Source of the DNA: Adiantum capillus-veneris
Taxonomy: Eukaryota > Streptophyta > Polypodiopsida > Polypodiales > Pteridaceae
Assembly (NCBI GenBank): GCA_014529385.2
Contig: CM043948.1
Location: 81,947,760 to 82,011,759, forward strand
Direction of reading: 5' to 3'
DNA length: 64,000 bases
Position numbers and translations under genes: made by a program. Of this stretch, positions 32,130-43,753 are shown in pieces (position 1 is the first letter of the stretch; every line of letters begins with the position of its first letter). The notes under the pieces were generated by a model. That model ran no database searches. It was not told the DNA's origin and was given only the letters and a program-made list of their open reading frames with translations.

Positions 32130-33455
32130 CCTTCTATCCCTGAAATCAATCAAGTTGTCTTGCACAACACTATTTCTAGTAGAGTACAAGGTCTCCCTAG
32201 GGCTTCAACCTCTAGAATTGAGAGTGATGGCCCTTCTAACCATAGAGTTTTTGCATATAGGGATTTCAAACGGAGATTGATTTACCTATCTAGAGCCATG
32301 GAATTGGGTTATTTTTTTTATAAATGATTTGAGAGGTATAATATAAGGATCCTATTTAAGCTCTTGTATACCCTTGAGAACTACTCTTATGAAGATTTGG
32401 AGCTAAGAGAGTCTCATAGTACTCAACTTCGAGTATTGTTAGGAAAATTTATGAAGTCCAAGTGTCTTAGTTTAAAAAATCCCTTGGTTGGAAAGAAAAA
32501 TTTGTTGATAGCTATCTTTACCTCCCCTGACTTAGCCAAGATTGGATTAAGCTCTATTTTGAGATCTTAAGAAGCTTTGGATGGTCTCTCTCCTTATGTG
32601 AGAAAGGTATGGAACCATCCCGTCGTAGCTTTCACATATGTGAAAACTTTAGGACAAAAATCTTTCAACTATAGTGATATCGAACGTAATCTTATAAAGC
32701 AAGAAAGGCCAGCAATCTCAAGTATTGATTGCCCTTGTAGTAAAACTACCTTTTCTTCTTACGTAAATGGAGCTTTGGGTCATGTAGTTACTACTGATTG
32801 TTCTATTCTTCCTTCGGATTCCTTGAAAGACCTTTTCTCATGAGGTACTAAATATAGGCTCCCTTCCTCGATTGACTCTTGCCTTCTCATGTAGTTACTA
32901 CCCATTGTTCTATTCTTCCTTCGGATTCCTTGAAAGACCTTTTCTCAAGAGGTACTAAATATAGGCTCCCTTCCTCAATTGACACTTGCCTTCTCAAAGC
33001 CATAGAGAAAGGAATTTCTAGTTTCGTAGTAAAGCTTGAGGAGTCTTTAGGAGTTCCAAGGTGTTTTTACTCATTGGAAGTCTGTAGTCCTTAAGAAAGC
33101 TTCTTTGAAATTAGCATCTTGCTCTAGGAACATTTCTTCAGGAAGGAATAGCTTATCTTCTTCTGATCGTGATACTCTTAGGAATTTACATCGTGATTTT
33201 GCAATCTCTTACGTAGATAAGTGCTCTAATAACTTTGTTGTTACGTGCAAAAAGTTCTATTTAGAATGCTTGTTAGGTGAAGTAAACTCTCAGACTTACA
33301 ATGGTTATGATCTTTAGATACAAGAGGTTATCTTGAAACATCAAGACTTTTGTTAGTCTTTTGGTTTCAAGTTCTAGCCTAAATTCCTATTTTATATGAT
33401 GGTTGGAAGTTCCACAAAAACCCTATAAAGCCTAGATTTATATATTGTTTCAAAG
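32130..33455 (+). pseudogene. PLE-2, inverted 5' half: N-terminal region
   Basis: On the plus strand it reads VFAYRDFKRRLIYLSRAMELGYF, then VRKVWNHPVVAFTYVKTLGQKSFNYSD, IDCPCSKTTFSSYVNGALGHVVTTDCSILPSD and AIEKGISSFVVKLEESLGV. The last parts match the minus-strand PLE-1 (57064-57430). An internal 84-bp duplication repeats HVVTT.CSILPSDSLKDLF (32777-32850 and 32886-32965). The segment is upstream of the RT core in PLE-1 but here points the opposite way to the 3' half. Confidence 0.65.
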
Positions 33456-33601
33456 CCAGTAGGGGGTACCCAATCTTTTTAAATGGGAAAATGGGCTCAA
33501 TAACTCACAAGGGAAGCGAAAGGTAATTAAAGGGAAGGGTGGGAATAAGAAGGGGGGAGGCAAGGCACGTGGATGCCATGCATTTCGTCTCCTCCTCCTC
33601 C

Positions 33602-33935
<334 letters not shown>

Positions 33936-34185
33936 CCCCCCCGTCTGCACAAGGCAAGGCCCCACCCCTCAGGGCATCGGTTTGTTGGCTCCTTCTGCAG
34001 CCCATAGGGTGCCTCTTTGTCTCGATATATGCAAGGCAGGGGCAATAGAGTGTAAGGTACTGCTGCAACCCCGTAGGGCGCTCTGTGTCCATGTATGTGA
34101 GGCAGGGGTAGGACGAGAAGGGGTGTAGAGAGAGAGGGGAGATGGTCACATGTTTCTCTTCGTCTGCGCAAGGCAGGGGCAAGAA

Positions 34186-34208
34186 GGGGGGGGGGGGGGG
34201 GGGGGGGG
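34186..34208. repeat. poly-G tract
   Basis: Twenty-three consecutive G. Confidence 0.95.
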
Positions 34209-34349
34209 CTGGCAGGTTGAGGAAAGGGAAAGCGAGGGAAGAGGGAATATTCCCATGTATTGGCTTTTCTTTTAAGTCTTCACAATAGTAGGAGCCTTTT
34301 TTACCTAGCGTGAATAAATTGTTTCAAAGGCATTTTACCTAGCGTGAAT

Positions 34350-34575
34350 TGTTGGAATTAGGGTTGCAAAAAAACACACACAGCTTGGAGAAGACGAAAG
34401 AAGCTCGAGGCACACAATAGAGAGAGTGTTACTTGGTGTGAAATGGAAAGATAGATAGACCTAGAGTGATGGGTGAAAATACAATGGACAGGGGAAAAAA
34501 CCTCCTAAAGAGGGAAAAAATGCCTCGGCGGTCCTACTATGGTCACACATATCACTACCACATGTATATGCCACA
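34350..34575 (-). repeat. Copia-B1 3' LTR
   Basis: It matches 38811-39037 and 57478-57704. The inner end is approximate because an internal deletion joins it directly to the RNase H region (CCACAGTAGG). Confidence 0.85.
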
Positions 34576-34940
34576 GTAGGTTGCTTCTTGCTCAACCATG
34601 ATATACATGAACTGCCAAGCATGAAACAAAAACCACTTGTGGACACTCGCATGTCAAAACAACTAGCCCAATCTGAATCCAAAAAATCATGTAAATCTGG
34701 TGGCAATGATTCCCCCTTGGGATAAAACAAGCCAAGATGCAAACTCCCACTAAGGTAGCAAAAAATCCTCTTGACAGCCTGCCAATGCTTAAAGCATGGG
34801 CTATGCATAAATCTGCTGACCTGTGAGACTGCAAACTGAATATCTGGCCTCATGTTGCATACATAAATGAGGCAGCCATCAGCAGTTTGGTAAAGAGTGA
34901 CATCAGCAAGATCGCCAGCATCATGTAGACTCAACTTCAA
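34576..34940 (-). pseudogene. Copia-B1 RNase H region (partial)
   Basis: Minus strand: LYQTADGCLIYVCNMRPDIQFA, VSQVSRFMHSPCFKHWQAVKR, FLDSDWASCFDMRVSTSGFCF. These are the conserved copia blocks (RPD, H.....KRI.RYL, DSD.A). The end of the domain is lost in the deletion beside the LTR. Confidence 0.85.
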
Positions 34941-35045
34941 ACCTGTTTACATGGGAGTGGCAATATGTTTGCAATCCTCAAGTCCAAACTTACATAGTAA
35001 CGTCTCTATGTAACTTTTCAGACACAAGGAAATACCACCATCACA

Positions 35046-35890
35046 CTACTTAAATTGTATGCCCAAATAATGATGCAACAACCCCAAATCTTTCATCTTG
35101 AAAGTAGCATTCAAATTAGCCTTAAATTTAGCAATATGTCTCTCATTTGGTCCAGTGATCAGCAAATCATCTACATAAAGAACCACAATGAGAAGTACTT
35201 CACCCTCACGCTTTACATACAATGTGCTTTCTGTTGGACTATTACAAAAGCCTTGTTTGACCAAATGAGTGTCAGCTTTCTCATACCAAGCATGAGGAGA
35301 TTGCTTCAACCCATACAAAGCCTTGTGACATTTGCACACTTTGTCCTCTTGTCCTTTCTTGACAAAACCGCGAGGCTGTGTTTCATAAACTTCCACAAAT
35401 ATGTCACCATTCAAGAAATCAATAACAATGTCTAATTGATGTACATCCCAACCAAAATGCACTGCCAATGCACATAGAAAACGCACAGTAGTCATACGAC
35501 AAGTGGGAGCAAAGGTCTCTTCATAATCTATGCCGTGCATAACCCTTTGCAACAACTCAAGCCTTATGGCGATCGATCTCACCATCCGGCTTGCGTTTCA
35601 ACTTGTAAACCCACTTCGTACCAATGGCCTTTTTTCCAGGAGGCAAATCACATAAAGTCCATGTGATTTTCTATAAGTGCATCATATTCTGATTGCATGG
35701 CAACCATCCAATTTTCTGAATTCTGTGCTTCATCAAAAGACAGAGGCTCCTCAACATCATGTAAGCTAGACACATCCAAAGCATAACAATCTGATGCATA
35801 AGTTGCATTGGGAGAGCCTGAACGAGTACGACTAGACAAAGGTGCATCCAATTTACTGTCACGCAAAGTGTGCACCAACCATTTTGGCAT
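35046..35890 (-). pseudogene. Copia-B1 reverse transcriptase
   Basis: It reads YEETFAPTCRMTTVRFLCALA, VHQLDIVIDFLNGDIFVEVY, KALYGLKQSPHAWYEK and VLYVDDLLITG, where YVDD is the catalytic motif. In DIVIDFLNGD the usual KTAFL is changed to IDFLN. Upstream (35648-35890) an N-terminal piece reads EEPLSFDEAQNSENW in another frame. At least one frameshift separates these. RT copies the element RNA in cytoplasmic particles. Confidence 0.85.
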
Positions 35891-36099
35891 AGCTCTAGCC
35901 TACTCATTTTCAGCCCTTTCCTCATCAAGTACATCATGTACATCTGCTCAATAATAGGCTGATTTGTAACATTTTCAGGAACCCCCATAGGCTGTACATT
36001 TGCCTCATTGGAACTTACATTTGTATTTCCACCACTGAAAAGAGGCAACAAAGTGTCATAAATGTCCTGTGAGCTTACATTACTGTCTCTAGTACATGA

Positions 36100-36860
36100 C
36101 AACAAGGGCTAAATAGAATCTTCCACAAACACTACATCCCGTGAAACCAGAATACGTTTTGTTTGCGGATAATGCAACCTGTAAATTTTTCTTTCAGCAC
36201 TATAACCAACAAAAAATACATTTGACAGCCTTATCATCCAATTTTCTGCGCTGTGTTTGTGGCACCAAATCATATGTCAAAGAGCCAAAAACATGCTTGT
36301 GCTCAATAGAAGGCTTTCTATCATGCCATGCTTCATATGGAGTAATAGATTGCAAAGCTTTCATAGGGACTTGTTTAGTACATAAGTGGCACAGATGATG
36401 GCCTCAAGCCAAAAAGAATGCAGCAAAGCTTGACTTTTGACTATACATCGTGCCATTTCCGTAAGTGACCTCTTTTTCGTCTCAGCAACACCATTTTGCT
36501 GAGGTGTATAAGGCACTGTTCATTGGTGTTTTATCCCACGTCTAGCAAGAAATGCATTGAATTCATGAGACATATACTCCCCCCCTCGATCGGAACGAAG
36601 GGTGCCCATAGTACATTTTGAGACATTTTCAGCCAGAGCCAGAAAGTGTTTGAAGCACATAAAAACTTCGGACTTTGCTTTAAGCGCAAATACCCATGCA
36701 TGCCTAGAGTAATCATAAATGAAAGTCACGAAGTAAAGGTAATTGCCCAAGGACGGAGTTTGCATGGGCCCACAAATATCACTATGCACAAGCTGCAACC
36801 TGCATGTGGCCCGAACTGAACCATGCTTTGGAAACTTAGAACGCTGCATCTTACCCAAAA
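36100..36860 (-). pseudogene. Copia-B1 integrase
   Basis: Minus strand: LVHSDICGPMQTPSLGNYLYF (first Asp), TLRSDRGGEYMSHEF (second Asp), then after a stop at 36520 the PYTPQQNGVAE block (catalytic Glu). SFWLEA and YVLNK follow. Aligned with 59654-60380 in Copia-B2. Interrupted by stops. Confidence 0.85.
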
Positions 36861-36921
36861 TACAGGACCTTCACAAACATGTTTGACAGGTGCTTCAAGA
36901 GGCGGCAAAGAAGCAACCATA

Positions 36922-38001
36922 TCAGATTTTTGCAAATGCAGCAAACTGGCAAAAATTCAGATGACCAAAACGTGCATGCCAAAGTTTTGTATTTGAAATA
37001 GCCCTTGAATCTAATTTTGCAACTACATTTGCAAAGTTTTGTCCACACTTGTCATACAAAGTGAGCTTATACAGCCCACTGCACAAAAGCCCAGATGAAA
37101 CGATTTCATCATCAAAACTGAGATCATGAATTGTACATCTGTCATCCACAAATTTGACTACAAGTCCAAGTCTAGCAAGTGCAAATACAGACAAAAGATT
37201 CTTCTTGATCCCAAGTACATAAAGTGCATCAACAAGTGTGAAAGAACTGCCATTAGCAGCAGTAAGCATAATTTTTCCAACTCCTTGAACCGGATAAGAG
37301 GCATGGTTGGCACAAGTGACTGAATTCCCATGAGGGACAGACTCGAGAGAGGTGAACAATTCACGATGTGAGGTAATGTGCGTTGTAGCACCACTGTCGA
37401 AATACCACACATGTGAATGTGCAGCAACTGACATGCATGCATCATGGACAACAGGATTGTAAGTGCACTCTGCACTAAAAGCCCATTCTACATCAACATC
37501 AATATTACAGTGTCCTTTTATAAAAGACTCAACAATGGCTGCATTTGTAGTGGAACCAGCAGTTGCAGTGGAACCACCCTCTTTCTTCTTAGCCTCTTTG
37601 GCCTTTAACTTAGGACACTGCCTTATCAAGTAATCATTAGCTTTACAATAATGGCAACGCATATTCTTTTTTTCTTTATCACCAGAATTGCCAGACAATG
37701 TGCTGCCAGCAGAAGCATTGGAAACAGAAGTTTTGCCACTCGCAGCAGAACCATAAGAAGTGGCTGCATTGCTGTTACCACCCTTTCTTTGAGAAGCAAT
37801 AAAACCCTGTTCAAATGGACGCTGTCTAATCCTATTTTTTGTGGAAAGTGACTCTTGCAACGGCAATGTGCATAATGCATCAAACTTGACAACTTCTGGA
37901 TTTCCTTGGGTCATAAGTCTCCAAGTATTAGCCAAACTCTGGTAAGAACCTGGTAAGGCATCAAACAATCTGCACAAGGGAACTGTCTGAAATGACTTCA
38001 C
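36922..38001 (-). pseudogene. Copia-B1 gag C-terminus, protease and GAG-pre-integrase
   Basis: An open 359-residue stretch. It has the capsid end LANTWRLMTQGNPEVVKFDAL, a degenerate zinc knuckle CHYCKANDYLIRQC (the usual GH is DY), the protease site VWYFDSGATTHIT and the GAG-pre-integrase motif LWHARFGHLNF near the end. It is the longest unbroken piece of this element. Confidence 0.88.
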
Positions 38002-38083
38002 CTACAAAAATAAGTTGCTCATTGATATCCTTGACACTAGCAAGGAAAGTGTCCATATCATCTTCCTCGTGCATAATCTTCGA

Positions 38084-38500
38084 CTATAGCTCTTTACGCA
38101 ACAAAGCAATTTTAGCCTCATTGCGACTTGCATAAAGACTAGTCAAAATATCCCAAGCCTGTTTTGCAGATTTTGTTGAATGGATGTGAGGAACAATGGT
38201 GCGCTTCACAGACAATGCAATCAATGCATGAGCCTGCGCATCCTTTACATCCCAAGGAGCTTGTTCTGCCATAGGCAAAACAACTCTAATAACAGCAATC
38301 CTTGCAGCAAGACCTGCAACACCCTCAACATCACCTACATCGTCAGAACTAGGACGTACATCAATTCCCTGCACAATATTCCAGACGCCCTTTGACACAA
38401 GAATGTGTTGCATCATATAAGCCCACATAGGGTAATTGTCCCCATCCAACCTGTCCTCAGCAACAAACATCTTGAAGACAACTGTGTTGTTGTCAGCCAT
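38084..38500 (-). pseudogene. Copia-B1 gag N-terminus
   Basis: Met at 38500: MADNNTVVFKMFVAEDRLDG, then NYPMWAYMMQHILVSKGVW (the copia gag DNYxxW motif) and SAKQAWDILTSLYASRNEAK. A stop at 38084 and a frameshift separate it from the next piece. Confidence 0.85.
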
Positions 38501-38796
38501 GGTAAATGTTGCACCTCATGTGAAAAGTGCCCGAAAATAGGAGAAACAGAGCGGGAACAACACGTGCTATATATCACAAACCGTAGAAGATTGTAAGGCA
38601 CCTATTATGTAGAAAACGGCACTAACAAAAAATTTGCACAAAATGATGAAATTGCCTGTGCAGACCAACCTGTAGTGGAAACAGAGGCCGAAATATTTTC
38701 TGACCTGGGAACACTCGCCAAACCTCCTTGTAATCGGAGAAAGTGAGCAGGCGTGTGCTGGAGCAGCTGGCAACTAAGCCCGGGAGGACGTAACCT

Positions 38797-38808
38797 GCTC
38801 TGATACCA
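38797..38808 (-). promoter_or_regulatory. primer binding site, initiator tRNA-Met
   Basis: Minus strand TGGTATCAGAGC, two bases from the 5' LTR. Confidence 0.9.
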
Positions 38809-38810
38809 AT

Positions 38811-39037
38811 TGTTGGAATTAGGGTTGCAGAGAAACACACACAGCTTGGAGAAGACGAAGGAAGCTCAAGGCACACAATAGAGAGAGTGTTACTTGGTGT
38901 GCAATGGAAAGATAGATAGCCCTATAGTGATGGGCGTATATACAATGCACAGGGGAAAAAACCTCCTAAAGAGGGAAAAAATGCCCCGACAGTCCTAGTG
39001 TGTTCACACACATCACTACCGCATGCATATGGTAACA
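38811..39037 (-). repeat. Copia-B1 5' LTR
   Basis: 227 bp, TGTTGG...TAACA on the plus strand, the same length as the Copia-B2 LTR. Confidence 0.92.
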
Positions 39038-39042
39038 TGAAT

Positions 39043-39350
39043 GAATTGTGGAAAAATTTGCTAAAGGAAGGAAACGTACCTACCGATTCAGGTTGGATTC
39101 AATGACTCAATAGGTGTGATTTCTTTTATAAAGTTTTTGAACTCTTCAAGAAGCCTTAAGGATAAATCTTCTCCTTCGTGTCTCCAAACTTTTGACTTTA
39201 CAACGCTATACAAAAGCAAAATTTGGAGGACCTTAAATTGAGAGTCAAGTCTCTTATTTCAAAAAAAAATTGCGTACAAGCTTGAGAAGGATAGGTACAA
39301 GGCATTGCTAGTAGAAAAGAAAGCCTTGAACTTTGACTTCTTATGGTTAA
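39043..39350 (+). pseudogene. PLE-2 inverted half, continued: RT motif A
   Basis: Plus strand: ISFIKFLNSSRSLKDKSS, CLQTFDFTTLYKS (motif A), YKLEKDRYKALLVEKKALNFDF. It matches minus-strand 56450-56692. It joins 34333-34349 once Copia-B1 is removed. Similarity stops near 39350 before RT motif B. Confidence 0.65.
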
Positions 39351-39994
39351 ATAACGCCTCAAACGATTAAGGGATTTTATCGAAGAACTTGTGTAATGAG
39401 TATTAACTAAGACATTCTTGAAAGAAGCCCAACGAATAGGACCATCTCCAAAAACATGCAAATTCTTCAAATTAAAAACTTAAATCGTTCTTGATACAAA
39501 TTATGACTACTTCTAGCTACTGAAAAGAAAGAAGGGTCGAAGAGACGTACCTGAGAGTCATCAACATTGCTGGTTAAAGCTGAACAAGTAAAAGTGTTTT
39601 TCATTTTTGTAGTAAGGTTAGTGTTTCAGATCAATGGCCGCCTCAAGGCTAAAGATCCTAAGGCTAGATTGGTGCTAACCACACCCTCATTTGTATGGCA
39701 GGGCTGCTACCAAGCAGTGGGGTCCTTAAATAAGGTTGCTTGCTACACTCAAAAGATCATTAACAATAGCGTGAAATCGAGTACCCATGATCTCTTGCTA
39801 GAATCAATACTCAACCTCTCCTCCCACAAGAGATATTTCATGACACCGCACAAGAAACCCTTGATCCAAAGGACCCAAATTAAAATGTTATTTTTGTTTT
39901 TTATGAGTTTTACGAGAAACAATTTTAAAAAAAAACATGCACTCTATAAAGGTAAATTTTATAACTTTCTCACAACCAAAAACAAACAAACAAG

Positions 39995-40025
<31 letters not shown>

Positions 40026-40334
40026 AAAGTCAAAAGCAAAAAACAACAAACAAATAAATCAAGACAATTTTTTTAAAAAAAAGACAAATATCACTCACAT
40101 AACAAAAAACAAACCAAAATCAAGATGAAAAGAAACGCTACACAATCAATCATGATACAACCAAAATTACAAAAAGACCCATTACTTCTTTAAAAAAGAT
40201 TTATTTGAATAAAAGTAATACACACATAAAATCACATTGACACATGAATATAAGATCGGTAGTTGTTGGGGTATGCACACCCGCCCAATATATTTTACCT
40301 TCATAAGTTCAAAATAGTATGAACTCACAAATTA
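39351..40334. other. unassigned spacer
   Basis: No gene is seen. (GC)n(AC)n lies at 39995-40026. AT-rich and A-rich tracts dominate 39890-40250. Confidence 0.4.
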
Positions 40335-41599
40335 TAAGAGGGAATTAAGCACTCATAAAACTATAAAAGCAAGGGACACAAGAAAAAGAAGAAGAAAAAA
40401 AAACTAAATCGCTTTATTTTCTACGAAACTAGATAAAACAAAACATTATTAACTTAAAAATGTTTTCGGAGATGTCATGCGAAAAATAAGTTGACGCAGC
40501 TTACTTGGTGAAAACTTAAAACAAGTACTCAACTTTTTAAAAAAAAGGATAAGACATCTTAAAAACTTAATCCTAGAAACCAAATTTCATACAACAACTT
40601 CTAAAGAAACAAATTACTAAGTCCTTACGTAAGCTAAATACAAAATTAAAAAATGAATACTACTACAAACCTATAAAGAAGAGTCTGCAAATAACCAAAG
40701 AAGTAGAAAGATCCAAAGTTGACAGTATGTGACGTCAACTTCGTTGCTTGTCTAAACAGGAAAAATAAGATTATATCATGCATAGCTTGGACAACAGCTA
40801 TGACATCCCTACTCACGTCGTCAGTGCCCAAGAGTAGGTGCATGTTTGTATAGAGGTCATTCATGCTTTGAACATACTCTACAAAACCAACGAGTTGAGT
40901 TTCTATCACCCTTCGGAGGTGATGGGCATACTCGGCCATGATTAGGTTAGCTTTTGTCAAGCTAGAGTAAATACTAGAAGCGCTAGAGATCAAAACAACA
41001 AAATAGTGTGTTACTAAGTCAAGCAGCAAGTGGGCTTTTAAGCTCCCCACTTTTATTGAATTTACTATTGATTATCTTGAACAATCCAAAGGAAGAAAAA
41101 TTAAAAATAAACTTACAACGATGCAAAATTTAACGAATGTTTTTCATGATTCTTTTGAATGAGTATCCTTTCTCAACGAGTAAAGAAATAAAATGGCACA
41201 ATTAAACAACAAAAGCAAATTTACTAGAACAAAGACGAGAAAATCTAAATAATTGAGAGCAAATGACATCGTACTTAGCTAAAAGAGAAATGTTCGAAGA
41301 AATGTGAGGCATGCGGATGATATTAAGATTGACATATTCTGGTTCAAGGCACTTATCATAGATATCTACTTCTAATCCCAAGGGAGTCTAAAAAATCTTA
41401 AGGTCTAAAAAGGCGCAACAATCACTATTTGTGGTCCAATTAAGTTCACAAAACTCCTTAGGATAAATTCCTCCACCTATAGAACTTGAATTCAAGTACA
41501 TAAAATCTTGAAAAGAAGGAACGCTAGGAACAAAAATATCATCTACAAAGCGTCTCACATTGCATAACTTGTGACAAAATATTGGGCAAGTGTCAGCAA
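40335..41599 (-). pseudogene. PLE-1, 3' part: RT motif C to 3' end
   Basis: Minus strand: LCNVRRFVDDIFVPSVPSFQDFMY (FVDD at about 41538-41551), DCCAFLDLKIF, VNLNIIRMPHISSNISLLAKYDVICSQLFRFSRLC, SLLVEKGYSFKRIMKN. Several stops. It is contiguous with 56230-57477 when Copia-A and one AGCAA are removed. The 3' end near 40335 agrees with PLE-2. No GIY-YIG endonuclease is visible. Confidence 0.65.
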
Positions 41600-41791
41600 T
41601 GTTGGGGTATAAAGCCCAATGTGGTCGCCCAGGTAAGTGGGCGGGCCGCCAGGTATGTACACATATTCTTTTGTAAAAACCTAATAAGAACTCACTATGC
41701 TCTACACATTACAGTAGAGCGAGTTCACCATATCGTCGTGCTCTTCTTCTCGCACTCTCTCTCGCGTCGCACTTCCGCTCGTACTTCTTCA
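41600..41791 (+). repeat. Copia-A 5' LTR
   Basis: 192 bp, TG...CA, followed by AG and the primer site. Confidence 0.95.
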
Positions 41792-41793
41792 AG

Positions 41794-41805
41794 TGGTATC
41801 AGAGC
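41794..41805 (+). promoter_or_regulatory. primer binding site, initiator tRNA-Met
   Basis: TGGTATCAGAGC. Confidence 0.93.
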
Positions 41806-42888
41806 TCAGATCGAGGCTCGGGCAGCACTGCAGGAGGCTAGAGTCACCAGCTCAGATTGGAGTGAAATTCGACAGGCAAAGACACGGCCCCAAATCTTGT
41901 GGGGAAACCCGAAGGGCTTGGTGTTGTCAGAATTTCATTCTGAGGTCATCTCGGCCACCGTTCGGCTTCGACAAAGGTCTGCGCAGGCCATTTTCGACTA
42001 CGTGGTCTCGGCGTGTGCAGATCCGACTCTGCAAATTTGGGGTTTTTGGCCTACGACTGTAGGTGCTGAGGATATCGACACTCCCAGAGTGTTGATTTGT
42101 GGCTGTCTACACATCGAAGGACGGCTCACAGTTCTTGGAGGCGTGTCACATACGACATGGGCGCATCTACACACAGACTGTAGGTGACATCCACTAGTTC
42201 ATCAGGTAGCTTGTGTTTGCTGCTTGATATTCCAGATTTCATCCTGACATTGCAGGTACTTCCACATGGGATGTATTGTCAGAGATGATGTATGTCTGTT
42301 GAGGGTTTGCTGGCTGTGAGTCACACAGCAAACAACCGCCGCAGCGGTTACAACATACAGTGGGAAATTTGTGGATGTATGACTTTGTGGGAAGTCTATG
42401 TACTGTCAGATTTACTGCAGCCTTTGTTGAGGGTCGAGTGAGGTTTTATTGAGCTGGGGGATTCTCGAATGTTGAGATCCTTTCGGTGATACAGGTCTTG
42501 GAACGATCCCTCGAGCACCCTTAGATAGGCAGCTAGGATGTATTGACTGTGAGTTAGACAGTTGGGATTGCATCTTTGCTTTACTGCTGTTGAGGCATTG
42601 TCGTAGTCTATGCTTACAGGATAGTGATAGGACAGTCAGAGACAGTACAGGTGCAGGACAGGTTTACCCACAGCTTACAGTGTCAGAGAGACAGTGTTTT
42701 TTGAGCTGTTTTTTGGTCTGTTTTTTGAGTGCACCAGAGCCATTTTACAAAGGAGACTCTGCCAAAATTTATGCAGAATCTGAAGCTTTCTTGGTTCATT
42801 TGACAGGTTGATATTGGTTCAGAGGTCAGTTTACAGGGGAAACTCTGCCGAATTTTCCAAGGAAAGTAAACTATTGTGAAGCGTAGCT
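41806..42888 (+). other. Copia-A leader
   Basis: About 1.1 kb between primer site and gag start with no plausible protein. It would contain the packaging region. The frame of 201 codons across LTR and leader (41582-42187) has no domain. Confidence 0.6.
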
Positions 42889-43753
42889 ATGGCTGGATCA
42901 CAGGACACTGCTCTTTACAATATCAAGAAGCTGGATGGAACCAATTTCCCATTGTGGAAGAAGCAGATTTGGCACGTGTTGGTACAAAAGAAGCAGATAA
43001 AACCTATAAAGCTCAAGGGGATAAAACCAGAAGATATGGACGAAGATGAATGGAGCGAAATGGATGAATTGGCACTTTCTACCATTATGCTGACTTTGGC
43101 AGAAAGCGTTTACTTCAATGTAGCAGACGAGATGTCGGCTTATCAAGCATGGTTAAAGCTGAGTGATCTTTATGAGAGGCAGAGTGCAGCTTCACAGGTA
43201 TACTGGCTTAAGAAGCTTGTTGACTTGAAGATGAAAGAAGGGACACCTATGTCCAATCATCTGAATGAATTCAACACAATCTATAGTCAGTTGTCAGCTC
43301 AAGGTGTCAAGTTTGATGAACCTGTTAGAGCTATGTTCCTGTTGATCACATTGCCGGAAAGTTGAGACACTTTTCACACAGCTTTGAGTAATTCTGCACC
43401 TCCAGATGGTTTGAACATAGCAGGTGTAGAAGGAAGTCTGCTTACTGAAGAAACCAATAGAAAGACAATGGACAAAGGCAAAGGAACAGCCTTAGTTGTC
43501 AGGGGAAGGACCAAAGAAAAGTACAAAGGTGGAAAGAGGAATCAGTCTCGTAGCAAGTCCCGCAGTGCTAAAGGCAAGAGTGACATAGAATGCTACCATT
43601 GTGGCAAGAAGGGTCACATGAAAAGAGACTGCAGAGAATGGAAAGCAGAAAAAGGCAAAGAGAAAGCTGAAGATCATGGTGAGAAGAACAAGTCCTCAGT
43701 GAAGATTCAAGAAATAAATGTGACAAACACTGTTGCAGAGGATGACAGTCTAG
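42889..43753 (+). pseudogene. Copia-A gag
   Basis: Met at 42889: MAGSQDTALYNIKKLDGTNF, then PLWKKQIWHVLVQK (the copia gag FxxWKxx motif), AYQAWLKLSDLY, MSNHLNEFNTIYSQL and LITLPES. A TGA at 43363-43365 stands where Trp is expected (ES[W]DTF), and the same frame continues to the zinc knuckle CYHCGKKGHMKRDC. A single nonsense change thus separates capsid from nucleocapsid. The frame is then cut at 43753 by the F3 LTR. Confidence 0.9.

Larger units (their letters stand above)
34350..39037 (-). mobile_element. Copia-B1, complete Ty1/copia element
   Basis: LTRs are 38811-39037 (5') and about 34350-34575 (3'), both starting TGTTGGAATTAGGG on the plus strand. TGAAT flanks on both sides (34345-34349 and 39038-39042) form a perfect target duplication. 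Internal order on the minus strand is primer site, gag, protease, integrase, RT, RNase H, the Ty1 order. About 400 bp next to the 3' LTR, including the polypurine tract and RNase H end, are missing compared with Copia-B2. Several frameshifts and stops break the polyprotein. Confidence 0.92.

Noticed and set aside
41582-42187. 201-codon frame across Copia-A LTR and leader
   Set aside because: It starts outside the element, crosses the LTR and has no domain. The gag start at 42889 is clear.
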